In this document: positions 10,352 through 35,114 of the stretch, one piece after another
Layout: every line of letters begins with the position of its first letter
How positions within the stretch are numbered: the first letter of the stretch is position 1
NCBI GenBank assembly: GCA_007449985.2
Contig: VIIQ02000028.1
Span: 466,001 to 530,000 of the forward strand
DNA: 64,000 bases
Source: Desmodesmus armatus
Lineage: Eukaryota > Chlorophyta > Chlorophyceae > Sphaeropleales > Scenedesmaceae
Direction: 5' to 3'
Position numbers and translations under genes: made by a program
The notes under the pieces: generated by a model
What the model was told of the DNA's origin: nothing
The model's database searches: none
The model's input: only the letters and a program-made list of their open reading frames with translations

Positions 10352-12211
10352 TCCTCGGAGAAGGATTCCGAAGGATCCTTCGGAGTGACTGGGGTGGCTG
10401 AAAAGAGTAACAAAAGCAATGACCAGATTTGTCATCAGCCACCGGCCAACGACTGCTGGATCAAAACGTCCTAGGAACGGGTCGAAGTAAGTTCAGGCAT
10501 CCAGTCAACGCCTGGGAACCTGTGGAGACGCAAACGAGGGACGCTACGGGCACAGGGCTGTGTCATGTTCGACCTGTTCAACCCAACGAGGGACGATACG
10601 ACATTTCTGCTATGTCACGAGTGCCTCAGTTATGCTAGAATATCTATTGCTCCGTCAAATACACATGTAATGCCTTTGCCTCGGCTGAACTCAGGGCTGT
10701 AGCTAAGGGAGACGCGGGCCTATACAAAAAGTACTGTACACCAAGCAAGGACAGTAAAACGAATTATCCACAATCCATGATACCGAAGTAATTACTCCAC
10801 AAGTTGCAGTGCCGACTGACGCCAGGAAAGAGTGCACAGGTGCGGCGTATACGGTTTTCTCTTCAACACAGTCACTGTTGTGCCCTGAAGTTTCCAGCAA
10901 CGTGGGACAGCATATACGTGTGCTGTGGTGAGGGTGGGCCACATCAGCATCAACAGAAATTCCCAAGCCTCTTGCATGTGCCCCTTACACCGGTAAGGTG
11001 CAATCGCCCTGCTCGAATCCAAACAAGCAACCCCAGCAGCAATCATCATGGGATCCCCTGTGTGCAGTGCTGACCAATGTTTGCTTGCAAAGCATTCTTA
11101 TGCAGCCTATGAGGTTGCCTGTTCAAACCTCCAACTGGCTGGCACCTGCTTGTGACCTTCCATGTACCTGTTGTGTAAGCGAAGGGTTTTGGCTCAACCC
11201 TACACCCTCCGAACATGTGTGCTGCATGCACATAGCTCCAATATCGACTTGTTACATTGACAGTGCTGCACATCACACTGCACAGCACAGACATTAACAG
11301 CTGCAGACCCAAGTGCTGCTAGTAGCTTGTGGCGAACCCATCAGTTTTGCGCCACTGTGAGGAATCACTTCTGGCACATCCATTGAACACAGCTGCTGCA
11401 CAGCTTGCTTCAGCTGCCCCGCGGGCAATGTCGGATGGCGCGGGCAGTGTCTTACTCTTGATCTGACAGCGGCACAGCGACAATCGCACGTCGAATTTCA
11501 TAATCCAGTTCGCTCAAAAGCAGGCTCGTGGCTCGTGGCCTGGATACCCTACCAGCTAACCTTGGACCCACCACCAAGGTCACTGCCAAGCTCGCCCCAG
11601 CGTTTGTGCTGAGCTTGACGGGGATATCCAGCACTCAGTACCAGAGATGAAGCTGTGTCTTGTTGCTCTGCTAAGATCCGCTTGTTGCCCCCACCCACCT
11701 TCAGTTTGCTTGCACTTGCCCCTGCCAGAGCACCACCCACGCTCCAGCTGCTTGAGGGGGGGGGGGATCACAAAGTCAAATCCTAACCCCTGTCATCACC
11801 TTAGAGAGCCGATGAGCTGCCAATGACCTTTGTGCACATTCCAGCCGAAGGTCCATTGGCATTACTGCTGCAGTTGCTACGTAGCAACTCTAAGCATTAA
11901 TGCTGCAATTGAACTGAACTGATCAGAAACCTCTGGACTCCGAGATACCCATGGGGGGGAGCGTGAGGGGGTTCACCCCCTTACAGTAGCAACAATCCAA
12001 ATAACAGCAGCTGTAAGGGGGTGAACCCCCTCACAGTAGCAACAATCCAAATAATAGCAGCTGCATCGGCATCAAAGCAACGCCAGGGGGAGGGGGACAC
12101 CCCCCTCCCCCCTGCAAGGGGATCCCTCAGGGGAGCAAACACCTCTGCTCGAAGCATTACCTGCACCACTTCGACGGGGTCACCGCGGACGGGCACGGTA
12201 GCGCCGATTTA
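10352..12211. mobile_element. Element A, long copy (1860 bp)
   Basis: Its ends are defined by comparison with a second copy at 58440-59188. Positions 10352-10846 match the left part of that copy and 11899-12211 match its right part, about 99% identical outside small indels. The middle (10847-11898, 1052 bp) is present only here. The left end carries a perfect 18 bp palindrome at 10367-10384 (tccgaaggatccttcgga). The right part contains a roughly 60 bp tandem duplication near 11965-12055 that the short copy lacks, with runs such as gggggttcaccccc. No protein frame of note is present, there are no terminal inverted repeats, and I see no clear target duplication. Class unknown. It ends 172 bp before the start codon of the next gene, so it may affect that promoter. 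Confidence 0.85.
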
Positions 12212-12383
12212 TCCAAGCAAAGGTTGCACATTCTAATTCGGCCATCCTGGTCTGCTTGCACAACGGTTGATACACCCTGGGTTCGCGATCGCGCAAGTTC
12301 AGACACCGTAAGCTGAGCACCGCCTGTCTCTCGTCCCCCCGCGCCCAGTAGAATATATAGAAACAACACGCAAAACAGGCACC

Positions 12384-15300
12384 ATGGCTAAGTCAGTCGC
12401 CCCCCGCAAAGTCATCGAAATGATGAAGGAGGCAACGGGCGCTTCAGATGATGAAGTTTGCCTTATGCTGCAGCTTTGTGATGGTGACCCGAACAAGGCG
12501 ACAGAGGCCCTGCTCTCAAGTGGGTGTTGGGTGCTCATCTTGTCCGTGTGCTGCTGGCTGAGGGCGTCAGCAACAGCAAGTTTGACGCCCTTGCTTTGCT
12601 TTACTTGCAGATCCTTTCCAGGCGGTGGAGAGCAAGAAGGACAAGAGGGCCAAGGTGAGAGCAGCCAGCAATCAATCATACTTTCCTCTGAGTCCTGCCT
12701 GGCCCTGTTCGGCTGCTGAAAGCACGTTCTGCCCCTGCAGATTGAGGAACAGCGAAAGAAGGAGGCAGAGGTGCAGCGCAGGGTCGGCGTGGACACTCGG
12801 CGGGCTGCGGGAGGCTTCCCTGGTGGCAGGGGAGGCAGGGGCGGACGTTTCGAGGGGCGCGGTGGCAGAGGTATGTCGTGATCTGTCACCTGCGTTGCTG
12901 GGGGGCGGCCATGCAGTCTGGCACGGTTGCAGGAACAGCAACAGTAGTGATCTGCTGCTGCTGGTGCTTTGTGTGCATGGTTGGACCTCAGCTGAGGACT
13001 GCTGTGATGTGTTTGCAGGTGCAACTGGCAGAGGTTTCGGCAGGGGTGGCTCAGGCGGCTATGGGGCAGCAAACGGGGGCTTTGGCGCAGAAGGGTGAGT
13101 GCAGCAGCAGCAGCAACAACACCACAGCTGCTGTTTTACGTTTGCGTGTCTCAGTCCGCCCAGGCCTGCATCAGCAAGCAAGCCTGCATGCAGTGCATAC
13201 GGCAGCTCAGGCCCGTGTCCATGCCACCATCGGTCCTCCTCCACTTCACCCCCTGTCCACTGCTGACTGCCCATCTGATCGGGTGTGCCTGCTGTGCTTG
13301 CATGGTTGTGCTTCGTCCTGGTTGCAGTAATGGGTTCAACGAGGGTTTCAACGACACGCCAGCTGCAGCAGCAGACGCAGGCTGGGGCGACAGCGGCGCC
13401 ACCAGCCAGCAGCAGCCAGCACCAGCAGCAGCAGGGGCTGCAGACGGCTGGGGCAGCAGCAGTGCAGCAGCACCTGCAGCATCAGCTGGCGACGGCTGGG
13501 GCAGCAGCAGCGCTGTCAGCAAACCAGCAGCAGCAGAGCCAGCTGTCCCCAAGCCTGCCGCCGCTGCTGCTGACGGCTGGGGAGCTAGTACTGCCAAGCC
13601 TGCGGCCGGTGACGGCTGGGGGGCCAGCAGCGCAGCAGCACCAGCAGCAGCAGCAGCTGAAGCAGGCGGCTGGGGTGCGCCCGCTGCTGCTCCTGCCGCT
13701 GCTGCTCCTGCTGCTGCGTCTCCTGCAAAGGCAGACGGGTTCGGTGCTGCTGCCCCAGCGGCAACAGATGGCTGGGGTGGTGGTAGTGCAGCAGCAGCAG
13801 GGGAGGGTTGGGGTGCGGGACCTGCAGCAGCAGGCCAGCCTGCAGCCACCACCAAGGAGGGTGTTTCATTTGCTGCAGCGCTGAAGCAGAGGCAGCAGGC
13901 GCAGGCCGCAGCACAGGTGCGCGGGTTGGTTAGTTGGATGGGTGTGGTTGGTGGTCAAGTCACATAGGGCAGGTTTGGGCCAGCTGACATGGGGTAGTAT
14001 CCCTGCAACACAGTTTTTGTGCGGGAGTTGGTTGCGGTTGCGCTGGCTGCTGAGGTAATGCAGGTCCCGTCAGGCGCAGCAAGAAGATTGCAAGGGGTGG
14101 GATGGGGGTGCGTATGGGCTGTTTGATCTGTGTGTTTTGGGGGGGGGGGGTGGAGGGGCATGAGCCTGTCATGGACAACAGTTTTGCATCGCGTGCAGGG
14201 CACAGCACTTTCTGTTAGCTGCTACGCCTTTAGGTGTCTGCAGAAGCCTCCTTTAGCCCACCAAGTTATGTTGTTGAGCTTGTCAACTGATAGTATCACT
14301 GTTGCTGCCTCTGCGTACTGCCCTTCCCCCCCCCCCTGCCGCCTGCAGGCAGCAGCAGCAGCCAACGCTGCAGCTGCAGCCGCCCCAGCAGCAGACAGCA
14401 GCAGCGGCCTGACGGGCGGCGTGGCAGTCAGCCCCCCTCCCCGCCAGGCCCCAGGCTTCCCTCAGCCTGCTGCAGCCCCCGGTGCAGCAGCACCAGCAGC
14501 AGCAGCACCCCCAGCAGCAGCACCAGGCGGCTGGGGCTCCCCAGCCCCCGCCCCCGCCGCAGAGCCTGCTGCTGCTGCACCCGCTGCCGCTGCTCCTGCT
14601 GCTGAGGCTCCCGCTGCTGGTGCCGGTATGGGCACAGGGCTCGGCATCTCTGCCCTGGGTGGTACTGCCATGCCTGCACCCGAGCCCGCTGCTCCTGCTG
14701 CCCCAGCAGCAGCAGCACCCGGTAGCTTGTACGGCCAGGCAGCAGATGCAGCAGGTGCAAAGCCCTCCCCGCTGTATGCCAACGCAGCACCTGCTCCCGC
14801 AGCAGCAGCAGCAGCAACCAGCGAGGTCGAGAGCCTGCAGCTGACCTTCGGGAACTTCAACATGAACAGCCCGGGTGACACCTTCGGTGCCGGCTTCGGT
14901 AGCGGGTATGGCGCCGACCAAACCGCTGCTCCTGCTGCTGCCGGTGCTGCAGCACCTGCTGCTGCTGCCCCCGCTGCCGACCCTGCTTACAAGCCCCAGC
15001 CCAGCTATGGTGCATACGCAGCAGCAGACAAGCCAGCTGCACCCTCCGCTGCTGCTGGTGCTGCTCGTGGGGCCGGCGGGTACGGTGGTCTGGGTCAGGG
15101 TGGGTATGGTGGTCTGGGCGATGGCTTCGGAGCAGCAGCAGCAGCTCCAGAGCCCTCACCAGCTGCCCCCGCAGCAACCTACGACACCTTTGTTGGTGGA
15201 TATGGTGCCCAGGACTACAGTAAGCAGGCTGCAGCAGGTGCATACGGAGCAGCGGGAGCATCTAACGCAGCAGCTTCATCCTACCAGCAGGCCGGTTACG

Positions 15301-16637
15301 GTGCTGCCGCTGCTCCTGCCGCCAAGACCTACAGCCCAGCAGCAGCAGCGAGCGGCTACGGAGCAGCACCAGCAGCAGATGCAGGTGCGGCAGCAGCAAC
15401 CAGCAGCGCGCCTGCAGCTGCAGCTGCTCCCACCAGCATGCCCCAGGTGCCCTACGGGAACCAGATGTATGCAGCACAGCATGCGTACGGCATGTATGCG
15501 GGACAGTACCCTGCCCAGTACGGCTACCAGTACAACCCTTATGGAGGCTATGGCAACCCCTATGGAGGTGCATTCCCACAGGTGCGTTGTTTATGGCCTT
15601 GGTATCTATCGCCCGGACGCACGCACTTTCATGCACAGTGAAGGTGTTATCCCGCGGCACATAGACAGCTCTGCAGTAGTGGTCATGCAGTGAGCATGGT
15701 GAGTTGGGTCCTGCCAGCCTCTCTGGCTTCTAGTGGGGTTTAAGGTTGAGGGCTTAGTTGATGCAGCAGTAGTGGGTGGATGCAGCAGTAGTGGGTGGTT
15801 GTGGAGGAGCAGTAGTGTCTGGTGGTGTGGGCTGCCACGAAAAGCACTTCCCACAGCTCTGCGTTAGTGAGCATGGCTGGCTCCCGATAGGCTGTCTGAT
15901 AGGGCATGGCCTTGGTTGATGATGCAGCAGCAGCAGGATGTAGAAATAGTAGATGCAGAAAGAGTAGGTGTAGAAAGAGTGAATGTAGCTGGTGTGGTGG
16001 GTTGGGGTGCCTCCTGCATCAGCCACCGACGGTGCAAAAGAGTGTGTTTGCAAGCTGCTCTGGGTGTGGTTGCCTGACGGGGGCAGTACACGGGAAAGCG
16101 GCTTTTTGGGTGGTTCAGTGGAGGGCATCCTTGCATTGACAACGCACCAGCAGCAGCAGTGGCGATTCAACACATGCTCATGTGTCATACCCGTGTGCTG
16201 ACTGTCCTGGTTGCTCACTGCTGACTGTCAGTACTGGGATTCAACACAGAACATCGCCCGTTTGGGGAGCCAACAAAAGGCTCATTGGGCACTGCTGACT
16301 GTCCACGTTGCTCTGTTCCTATTGCTCACTGCTACAGGGCACCACTGGCTACCCAGCTTCAGGTGCTCAGGCCGCCAGCTCAGGCTACAACACAAGGGGT
16401 CAGTACAACCCCTACGCCAACACAGCAGCAGGCGCACAGCCAGCAGCAGCAGGAGCAGGCGGTGCTGCAGCAGCTACCAGCAGCTACGACGATGCTGCTG
16501 CTGCATACGGGCAGTACAAGGACACGACACAGCAGTACGGCCAGTACAACCAGCAGCAGCAGCAGCAGTACCAGCAATACCAGCAGTACGGGCAGTACCC
16601 TCAGCAGGGATATGGCCAGTACGGCCAGGGCCGGTAA
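12384..16637 (+). CDS. GIP1-type UBA-like domain protein with Gly/Ala/Gln-rich tail (835 aa, 7 exons)
   Basis: Exons: 12384-12519, 12611-12654, 12741-12870, 13019-13094, 13328-13916, 14349-15581 and 16338-16637; all borders are GT-AG and the phases add to 836 codons including the stop. The ATG has a good context (accATGg). Residues 1-60 match the GBF-interacting protein 1 N-terminal domain (DUF1296): APRKVIEMMKEATG, then DDEVCLMLQLC, DPNKATEALL, and NPFQAVESKKDKRAK. Next come an RGG/GRGG segment (about residues 85-125), repeated DGWG motifs in an Ala/Pro-rich region, a YGG/GYGA-rich region, and a C-terminus of QYGQY/QQQQ repeats. Such RGG and prion-like tails are typical of RNA-binding proteins that enter ribonucleoprotein granules, so a role in mRNA control is likely. 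In plants the domain was named for binding bZIP factor GBF3, so a transcription co-regulator is possible. Confidence 0.87.
15582..16337 (+). other. Intron 6 of the GIP1-like gene with small tandem repeats
   Basis: This 756 bp intron holds a doubled unit 'gatgcagcagtagtgggtg' near 15759 and 15779, and short A/G-rich reiterations near 15945-15985. I see no separate gene in it. Confidence 0.6.
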
Positions 16638-17478
16638 GGCGGTACAGCTGTGCAGGCTGTTGGAGGCAGCAGCAGCATGAGGCAGCCTGGCGTTGGGTTG
16701 CTGAGGCTCCTGATACAACACACTGCTGCCTGTCAACCAGGACAGCACAGGCTTTCAGCAGGCGGGGACAGCAGTGAGTGCAGCACATGATCAGCCCTGT
16801 TTGGGGCTGTGAGGATGTGATGGATGCTGGCACATGGGGGAGTGCAACCCGCCAACCGGTGTGTGTGCACTGTCACAGTGGTGGGTCAAGCTGTTGTGTG
16901 CTTTGCTGGCTGTGGTTTATGCTGAATACGGACGGCAGGACCGCTACTCGTGTGCCTGCTGCACTGATGGTCCCGTGTGCTGTTGTGTGTGTTACATTTT
17001 GATGTTTCGCTCGGACAGTGTTGATCGAGACACTCCCTGTGAGTGCAGATGCTGCTTTAGTTTGTGGTGTATTTGTGATGCGCATTGCTCGGGACATGCA
17101 GATACAAGTCAAGGGGTGGGTCAGATATTGTATGGGAGGAGGGAGGGCAACGGGGGGCTGGTGGCCGGGCGATCAAGGGCGGCTGGTAGGGAGGGGACAA
17201 TGGGAGGTATGGCAGGGAGGGAAGGGGGGGGGCGGGGGGGTGCAGTCTGAATGGCTTTCAACACTGCAGCAGGTCGGATTTCGCAGGCTGTTGATTTGTG
17301 GTGGCAGGTTTGTTGCACACTGCCCAGGATTTTCGTGTGCATTTGTGGTGTGCATGTTGCTGAGGTGCATAAAAGCAGTCTGGTGTTCGTGGCTGTCATT
17401 GATACCTGTTCAGTGCTTTTGTTGCTGCAGCTGTTTGTGTATGGGTTGGCCCCTACGGTCATGCGCCCCTCCTCAAAG

Positions 17479-17483
17479 TGTAA
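17479..17483 (+). terminator. TGTAA polyadenylation signal of the GIP1-like gene
   Basis: This is the first TGTAA after the stop at 16637, giving an 840-base 3' UTR, within the normal range for chlorophycean genes. It faces the convergent ISWI 3' end near 18.08 kb. Confidence 0.5.
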
Positions 17484-18078
17484 CACACACAATGTATTCC
17501 CTGTGCCTAACACACTTTCTAGCGGGTGTGGTGCACAAGTGACAGGAACTAGGCCATTGCAGCAGTGGCGATGTATTGACAGTAAGCAGCATCAATCTGT
17601 TCTTGCAAGACCACCCTGACATGGGGTTGCATACAGCAGGTGTGCCAAGCACCATCTGACTTTTGCTGAACTGCTGTCAACACCCCAGTCGTGTATGTAG
17701 ATCAAACGCCAGACGCAGAATATTTCTGCATGACACCTACTGTGGACAATCCCAACATCCAACGCGGAATGCAGTTGTCTGCATGCAGGTTCACACAACT
17801 TCCACAACACATCTTTTCTCACAACTTCCACACGACACTGTTGGAGGCTAGCCCAGAAGGCAGCAGAGCCTGTGTATTACCGTGCCAGTATGATCATGTG
17901 ATACTCCTGTTGCACATGGCACATGCCATCCAACTGCTCGGAGTAAGATCTGGCAAATGTGTGCGGTAAGGCTGCTACATCTTTGATCCCACAGTATGGT
18001 GACAGTGTGGATTGACCTTCTCTCTGTGCCATTTCATATCGGCTAAAACTTGCAGCTGACAGCAGGTCTCCAACTCTT

Positions 18079-18083
18079 TTACA
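18079..18083 (-). terminator. TGTAA polyadenylation signal of the ISWI gene
   Basis: TTACA on the plus strand is TGTAA on the gene strand, about 690 bases after the ISWI stop at 18771-18773. It is the nearest candidate found. Confidence 0.45.
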
Positions 18084-18770
18084 CATTGAGCAGCCCCATC
18101 TGCCCCCAAGCAACAAGGCAGACCTGCATGTAGCAGGGCATTGTGCCTGACTCAAACATGAGACAGCCGCCAGGCAGCCAGCCACAGCCATGATAGGCCG
18201 CAGCAGCAGCTTCTGCAGCTGCAACGTAGCATCATCTAATGTACAACAAGTCGACAAAAAAACACAGCAGCGCCCTCATGACGCTGACTCAAGCAGCCGT
18301 GGGGGCACAGCCCTAGGAACTATCCAGAGGGCATTGACTCTCAAGGGCCAAGACAGCCAGACAAGCGTTGCAAAGCCTCTGTGCACCCCATGCAGGGCCG
18401 GCCAGGCAGCAGAGCAGGACAAAACACGGGCGACCCTCTAGCTTGCCTGTGCCAGGCCCCCTGTAGGGGCAACAAGCGCGATTGCCCGGCCAACGCTACA
18501 GCCAACCTACAGCTGTACACAAGCACACCACATGCAGGCTATGACAGCATGAGCAACACTCTAAACCACACGCATAGCGTAGCAACACTCCACACATGCC
18601 TTGAGCAAAGAAAGCTGTGCACCACCTGACTACAGGGCCGCCATGCCTGGCTAACCCGTGAACAGCAGCACAAGTCCGACAAACAGTCGCTCAGACCGAC
18701 ACTGTCAGTCTCTGTCTCCCAGCAGCAGCCGCAGCAGCAGCAGCAACAGCAGCAACAAGCCAACCCTCAC

Positions 18771-31374
<12,604 letters not shown>

Positions 31375-32185
31375 GGTGACCGCTTTCTAATGTGACTTTC
31401 AGATAGGTGTCTCACGCACAGACAGCACTCGGACGCGGTGCTGGCTTGAAGTTTGCGAGGAGTTTGCTGCTGCCTTGCTGTGCCTGAAACAGAGGCAAGG
31501 AGTGTCCGTGGTTGTTGAGACCGCTTGAGCAGAGACTGTTCGAAAACAACCATCACCAAGTGTTTTGCGCGCTTCAGACTCCCGTGGGGGTTTGAAAATT
31601 TTGAGGGGCGGTTGTGACCTGCCATGTTCCTGAAAGTCTAGAGGTTTTGTTGGTGAAGATGTAAGTTTGTGACCAACCTGGCAAGGAGCTCCTTGCCTCG
31701 AGGCAAATTCGGAATGAAGCAGTCACAGACCTTGAGGGAAGCAAGCTACAAGTACAAGCCATCTGTGTACACCTCTGCCCGCAAGCTTGCCTTGCCTGCA
31801 CAACAATGGCCAGTTTGCTGTGTTGATCCTGGCGTGTTGTCATTGCGCCAGCGCTAGCATGCCCTCAACGCACGGAAGTGTTGATTTGTGTATATTAAGC
31901 TAAAAAAGTCTATTATAAACACATTGCTATGCTTTTACGATTACCGAGAATATACGTCACTCGACCTCATCAGCTGAGTCGACGCTTTGTGATCTGCGGA
32001 CGATACACAGACAGGACGAGTGGTGTCCAATCAGACACTCAATAGCAAATCTTCCCCTGGCGCCTAAACAAAGTTTCGTGCGCGTTCAATCTGCGATTTG
32101 CTGACAGGAAGATAAGTCTGGTCCAAAGTTTCCATCCTGATCGACTGCCACCAGCCCGTCTGTGTGTACCAAAGATCTATTGAAA
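31375..32185. promoter_or_regulatory. Divergent promoter region between ISWI and the 166-aa gene
   Basis: The 811 bp separate two head-to-head start codons. It includes an AT-rich patch (about 31885-31955, with tattataa-like sequences) in an otherwise GC-balanced region, as expected of a nucleosome-depleted shared promoter. No defined factor site is claimed. Confidence 0.55.
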
Positions 32186-33341
32186 ATGTCGGACGGCAAA
32201 GAACTGGCAGGCAGGGCTAGTGAGGAGTCTGGAGAAGGCATGACCGGGGGGCTTCCCTCAGCAGCTGGCATGCTTGGTATGGTGCAGGTGAGTAACCCCG
32301 GCTTGCATGCAGCTGCATGGAACTGCATGGAGCCAGCTGCAACGGGGCTGAAGAGGTGGTTGCTTGGTGCACACCGTGTTCCTGAGGAACAATCGCCCTA
32401 TGATTGCCGCAGCATAAGCCTCCCCCCCCCCCCCCCCCCCCCGCCCCCCTCCCTCCGCCCTCGCTGCAGGGCATGATGGGCGCAATGCAGAACACTGGCC
32501 ATGCAGGGTTCGGCCCCCCCATGATGCCTGCAGCCCCTGGCAACCTCATGCAGAGCTCCACCATGACGTCAGGGGGTGAGGGCACCACCACAGTGGCCGC
32601 AGACCCCAATGCACACACCACCCAGACCTATGACCCCACCACCAACACACTCACCACCACTACAGTGGACCCTGCCACAGGTGCGGTATGGTATGATCAT
32701 AGGCAGGGAGGGCTTGAGTGAGTTGTCCAGGCACGACTGTGCGCCAGTGCAGGTGGCAATGCAGCCTGCAAAGCCACGGCGCTGTCGGGCCGAAACAGTG
32801 TTGTGCAACTTGCCGGGCTCAAATCAAGTGCCCTAGCTGAATTTTGTTTCCTTTACCGTAGTCCGGTCCAAGCATATTGTAGGGGCTGGGCTTTGTGAAA
32901 TGTGGCCATGCAAGTAAGCCTTTGGCCCAGGGGCGACTCGCCACAGATGTGGTTGTACTGGCAGCAGTAACATATCAACACTGCAGTACTGAGTGCAGCC
33001 CTAGAAGGGGCGTCAAAGCAGCAGCTGTGATGCAAAACAGTGTGTCGCATATGGCGGCCCAGTGGCCTGCCCCAAGACCAGTGATGTTCTGCCCGCCTGC
33101 CACACCTCTCTGATCTCCTGTCCCTCAACATGCCCTGCATTTCTTACCCGCAGGTGCCACCACCACCACCATGACGTCCTCTGTCACCACCGGTGGGGGT
33201 GGGGGTGGCTCTGCCATGGCCAGCAGCAGGGCGTTCGGTGGGCCTGGTCCTGCTGCTGTCGACCCCCCTCAGACTGCACGAGTGACAGAGGTGGTTGATG
33301 ACGATGATGACATGGACGAGGAGGATGACCCTGACACATGA
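32186..33341 (+). CDS. Small Thr-rich protein with acidic tail (166 aa, 3 exons), function unknown
   Basis: Exons 32186-32287, 32470-32680 and 33154-33341 join in phase to 167 codons including the stop, with GT-AG borders. The protein starts MSDGKELAGRASEESG, has a Met/Gly/Pro patch (GMMGAMQNTG), then a Thr-rich centre with TTQTYDPTTNTLTTTTVDP, a Gly run, and an acidic end (EVVDDDDDMDEEDDPDT). There is no signal peptide, membrane segment or recognised domain. The TYDPTTN/VDPATG phrasing may be a short internal repeat. It shares a promoter region with ISWI, so co-expression and a nuclear role are possible, but that is inference from position and the acidic tail only. Confidence 0.75.
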
Positions 33342-33368
33342 ACATTCATGTAAACATTAGCAGACTCT

Positions 33369-33421
33369 GTGTGGCTACCCTCTTGTTGTTGACCACAGTG
33401 TGGCTACCCTCTTGTTGTTGA
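33369..33421. repeat. Tandem 24 bp duplication in the 3' UTR
   Basis: An identical 24-base unit (beginning gtgtggctaccctc) occurs at 33369-33392 and 33398-33421, just after the stop of the 166-aa gene. Confidence 0.8.
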
Positions 33422-33749
33422 AATTAGTGTGTGGAGGGGAGGGGAAGCAGGGGGAAGGGGGTTGGGGGGTGCGTGATGCTGACTGCAGTTGTGCATGTTT
33501 GTACAGCAGTTGAATCCAGCAGCAAGTGTGGTCTCAGCAGTTGCTGCATTAGGCGTGAGGGCTGTGGCAGCTGCGATTTTGGGGCAAGCATGTTTGCTGC
33601 TGCACTGCTTCTTTGTTGCACCAAAGCGTTGCACGTCGTGCATCACTGATGATAGATCGGATCTACGATTGTGTGCAGGAGTGCACTTTGTGACCCCCAT
33701 GAGCCGCTGGCTCGCTTGTGGGTTGCTCAGCTCTTGCTAAGCCAATTAC

Positions 33750-33760
33750 TGTAACTGTAA
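33750..33760 (+). terminator. Doubled TGTAA polyadenylation signal
   Basis: TGTAA occurs at 33750-33754 and 33756-33760, about 410 bases past the stop of the 166-aa gene. An earlier TGTAA at 33349-33353 lies only eight bases after the stop and is less likely to be used. Confidence 0.5.
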
Positions 33761-35114
33761 CTGTGACGAACGTACAGGTTGACATCAGCAGATGCCTGCG
33801 ACTACTGTGGAGTCTCAAAACGGGGCAGACTGGGTGGCACCACTGGTGTGATTGACAGTGCTGCACTGTACATGTACCACAAAGCCCATGTGACTGTTGT
33901 GTAGACCTGTTTGAGCTTGCACATCTCGCACTTTCAGTGGTCCTGCCGGTATCCCTTACAACCACTCGGTTGATCTCAAGGTGTAAGCCAATGCAGCCCC
34001 GGCCCGCGGGCACAACAGGGCACACCATACTTGCTGCATGGTCTGCATTCGTTTGCGGCAAAGTTGTGTTTCGCCGGCAGGCGGCATCTAGTGGCTGCAA
34101 ACAGCCGTTCAATGCAGGCACCACTCCTGCTGTATTGCTGGCAATTCGTCCTCGTGCGCTGTTCTCACGCTTGAAGTAACATAAGCCATATGCCTTGTGG
34201 CCAGAGCACATGCGCACAGACACGCAACAGAACCGCAAAAAAAGGGTGGAGCCTTGAGTATGACTGAGGGCTGTTGATAGCCAGCGCTGCGCACTGCCGG
34301 GCAGCTGGCGGTGTCACTGTGGTGATTGTGCTGCAGCAGCAGTACCTGATGTAACCATCGGCCTCAAGCAGCAGGGTGCTTTCAGGACACTGTCCGCATG
34401 CCATGCGTATGCCTCATGTTACAACGGTATGCTATCAGGATGATGCTGTCGACAAGCTGTCAAACATCGCCAGCAGTCCTGGCAGTCGACACATGCCCTG
34501 TGCACGCTCCAGCCACCAGTCAACTTATTCACACACCATACTGCCCTGCAATCCAAGCCTGACCCATTCCATTGTCACCACTGCACCACACAGTAAGCCT
34601 GCTGCTCCTGATGGTGCTGCTGCTGGTGAGCCACGTCACAGTAAACCCAAACACTCCCCTCACTGTGTTGCTGCCACCTCTGCTGCTGTACCTTGCATTC
34701 ACTGTCTACACTGTTTTCATGGCATGAAAAGGCTGGTGACCCATATGCCTTGGTGCAGCACCGCCATCAGAAAATCTAGTCCCGAGAGCAAGCTCACTCA
34801 ACTACACGAAACACCAATCCCAAGAGCATGCTGCACTCATCTACACAAGCAAATCATGCGGCACCATGACAACCAGCTACCACCGTGACAGCTGCCGCAT
34901 GCTTCACTCAAAGCCAGTTGCTTAGATTCCTGTCTTTCTCGACAGTGCACCACACAGTACCCTGTTGCCATTGCTGCTGCTGGTTGATCACACCACCATC
35001 AACCAAACCCCTCCTGTCCCTGTTCCTGCCACTGCTGCTGTCACCTCACTAGTTGAAAGCAAGCACACACCCTCCACAAGGCAGACCCAGAACCCAGCCA
35101 GCCTCACAAAGCTA

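Larger units (their letters stand above)
16638..18770. other. Convergent 3' UTRs and intergenic sequence
   Basis: This stretch lies between the stop codons of two convergent genes. It contains a candidate TGTAA for the left gene (17479-17483) and a reverse-strand TGTAA for ISWI (18079-18083). I see no further gene; short frames here lack domains. Confidence 0.6.

Noticed and set aside
10352..12211. Element A as Helitron or LTR element
   Set aside because: It begins with TC but does not end CTRR with a 3' hairpin, insertion is not between A and T, and there is no TG...CA or primer-binding site.
12351..12360. gaatatatag as TATA box for the GIP1-like gene
   Set aside because: It is only about 25-30 bases from the ATG, leaving no room for a 5' UTR if used as a TATA box.
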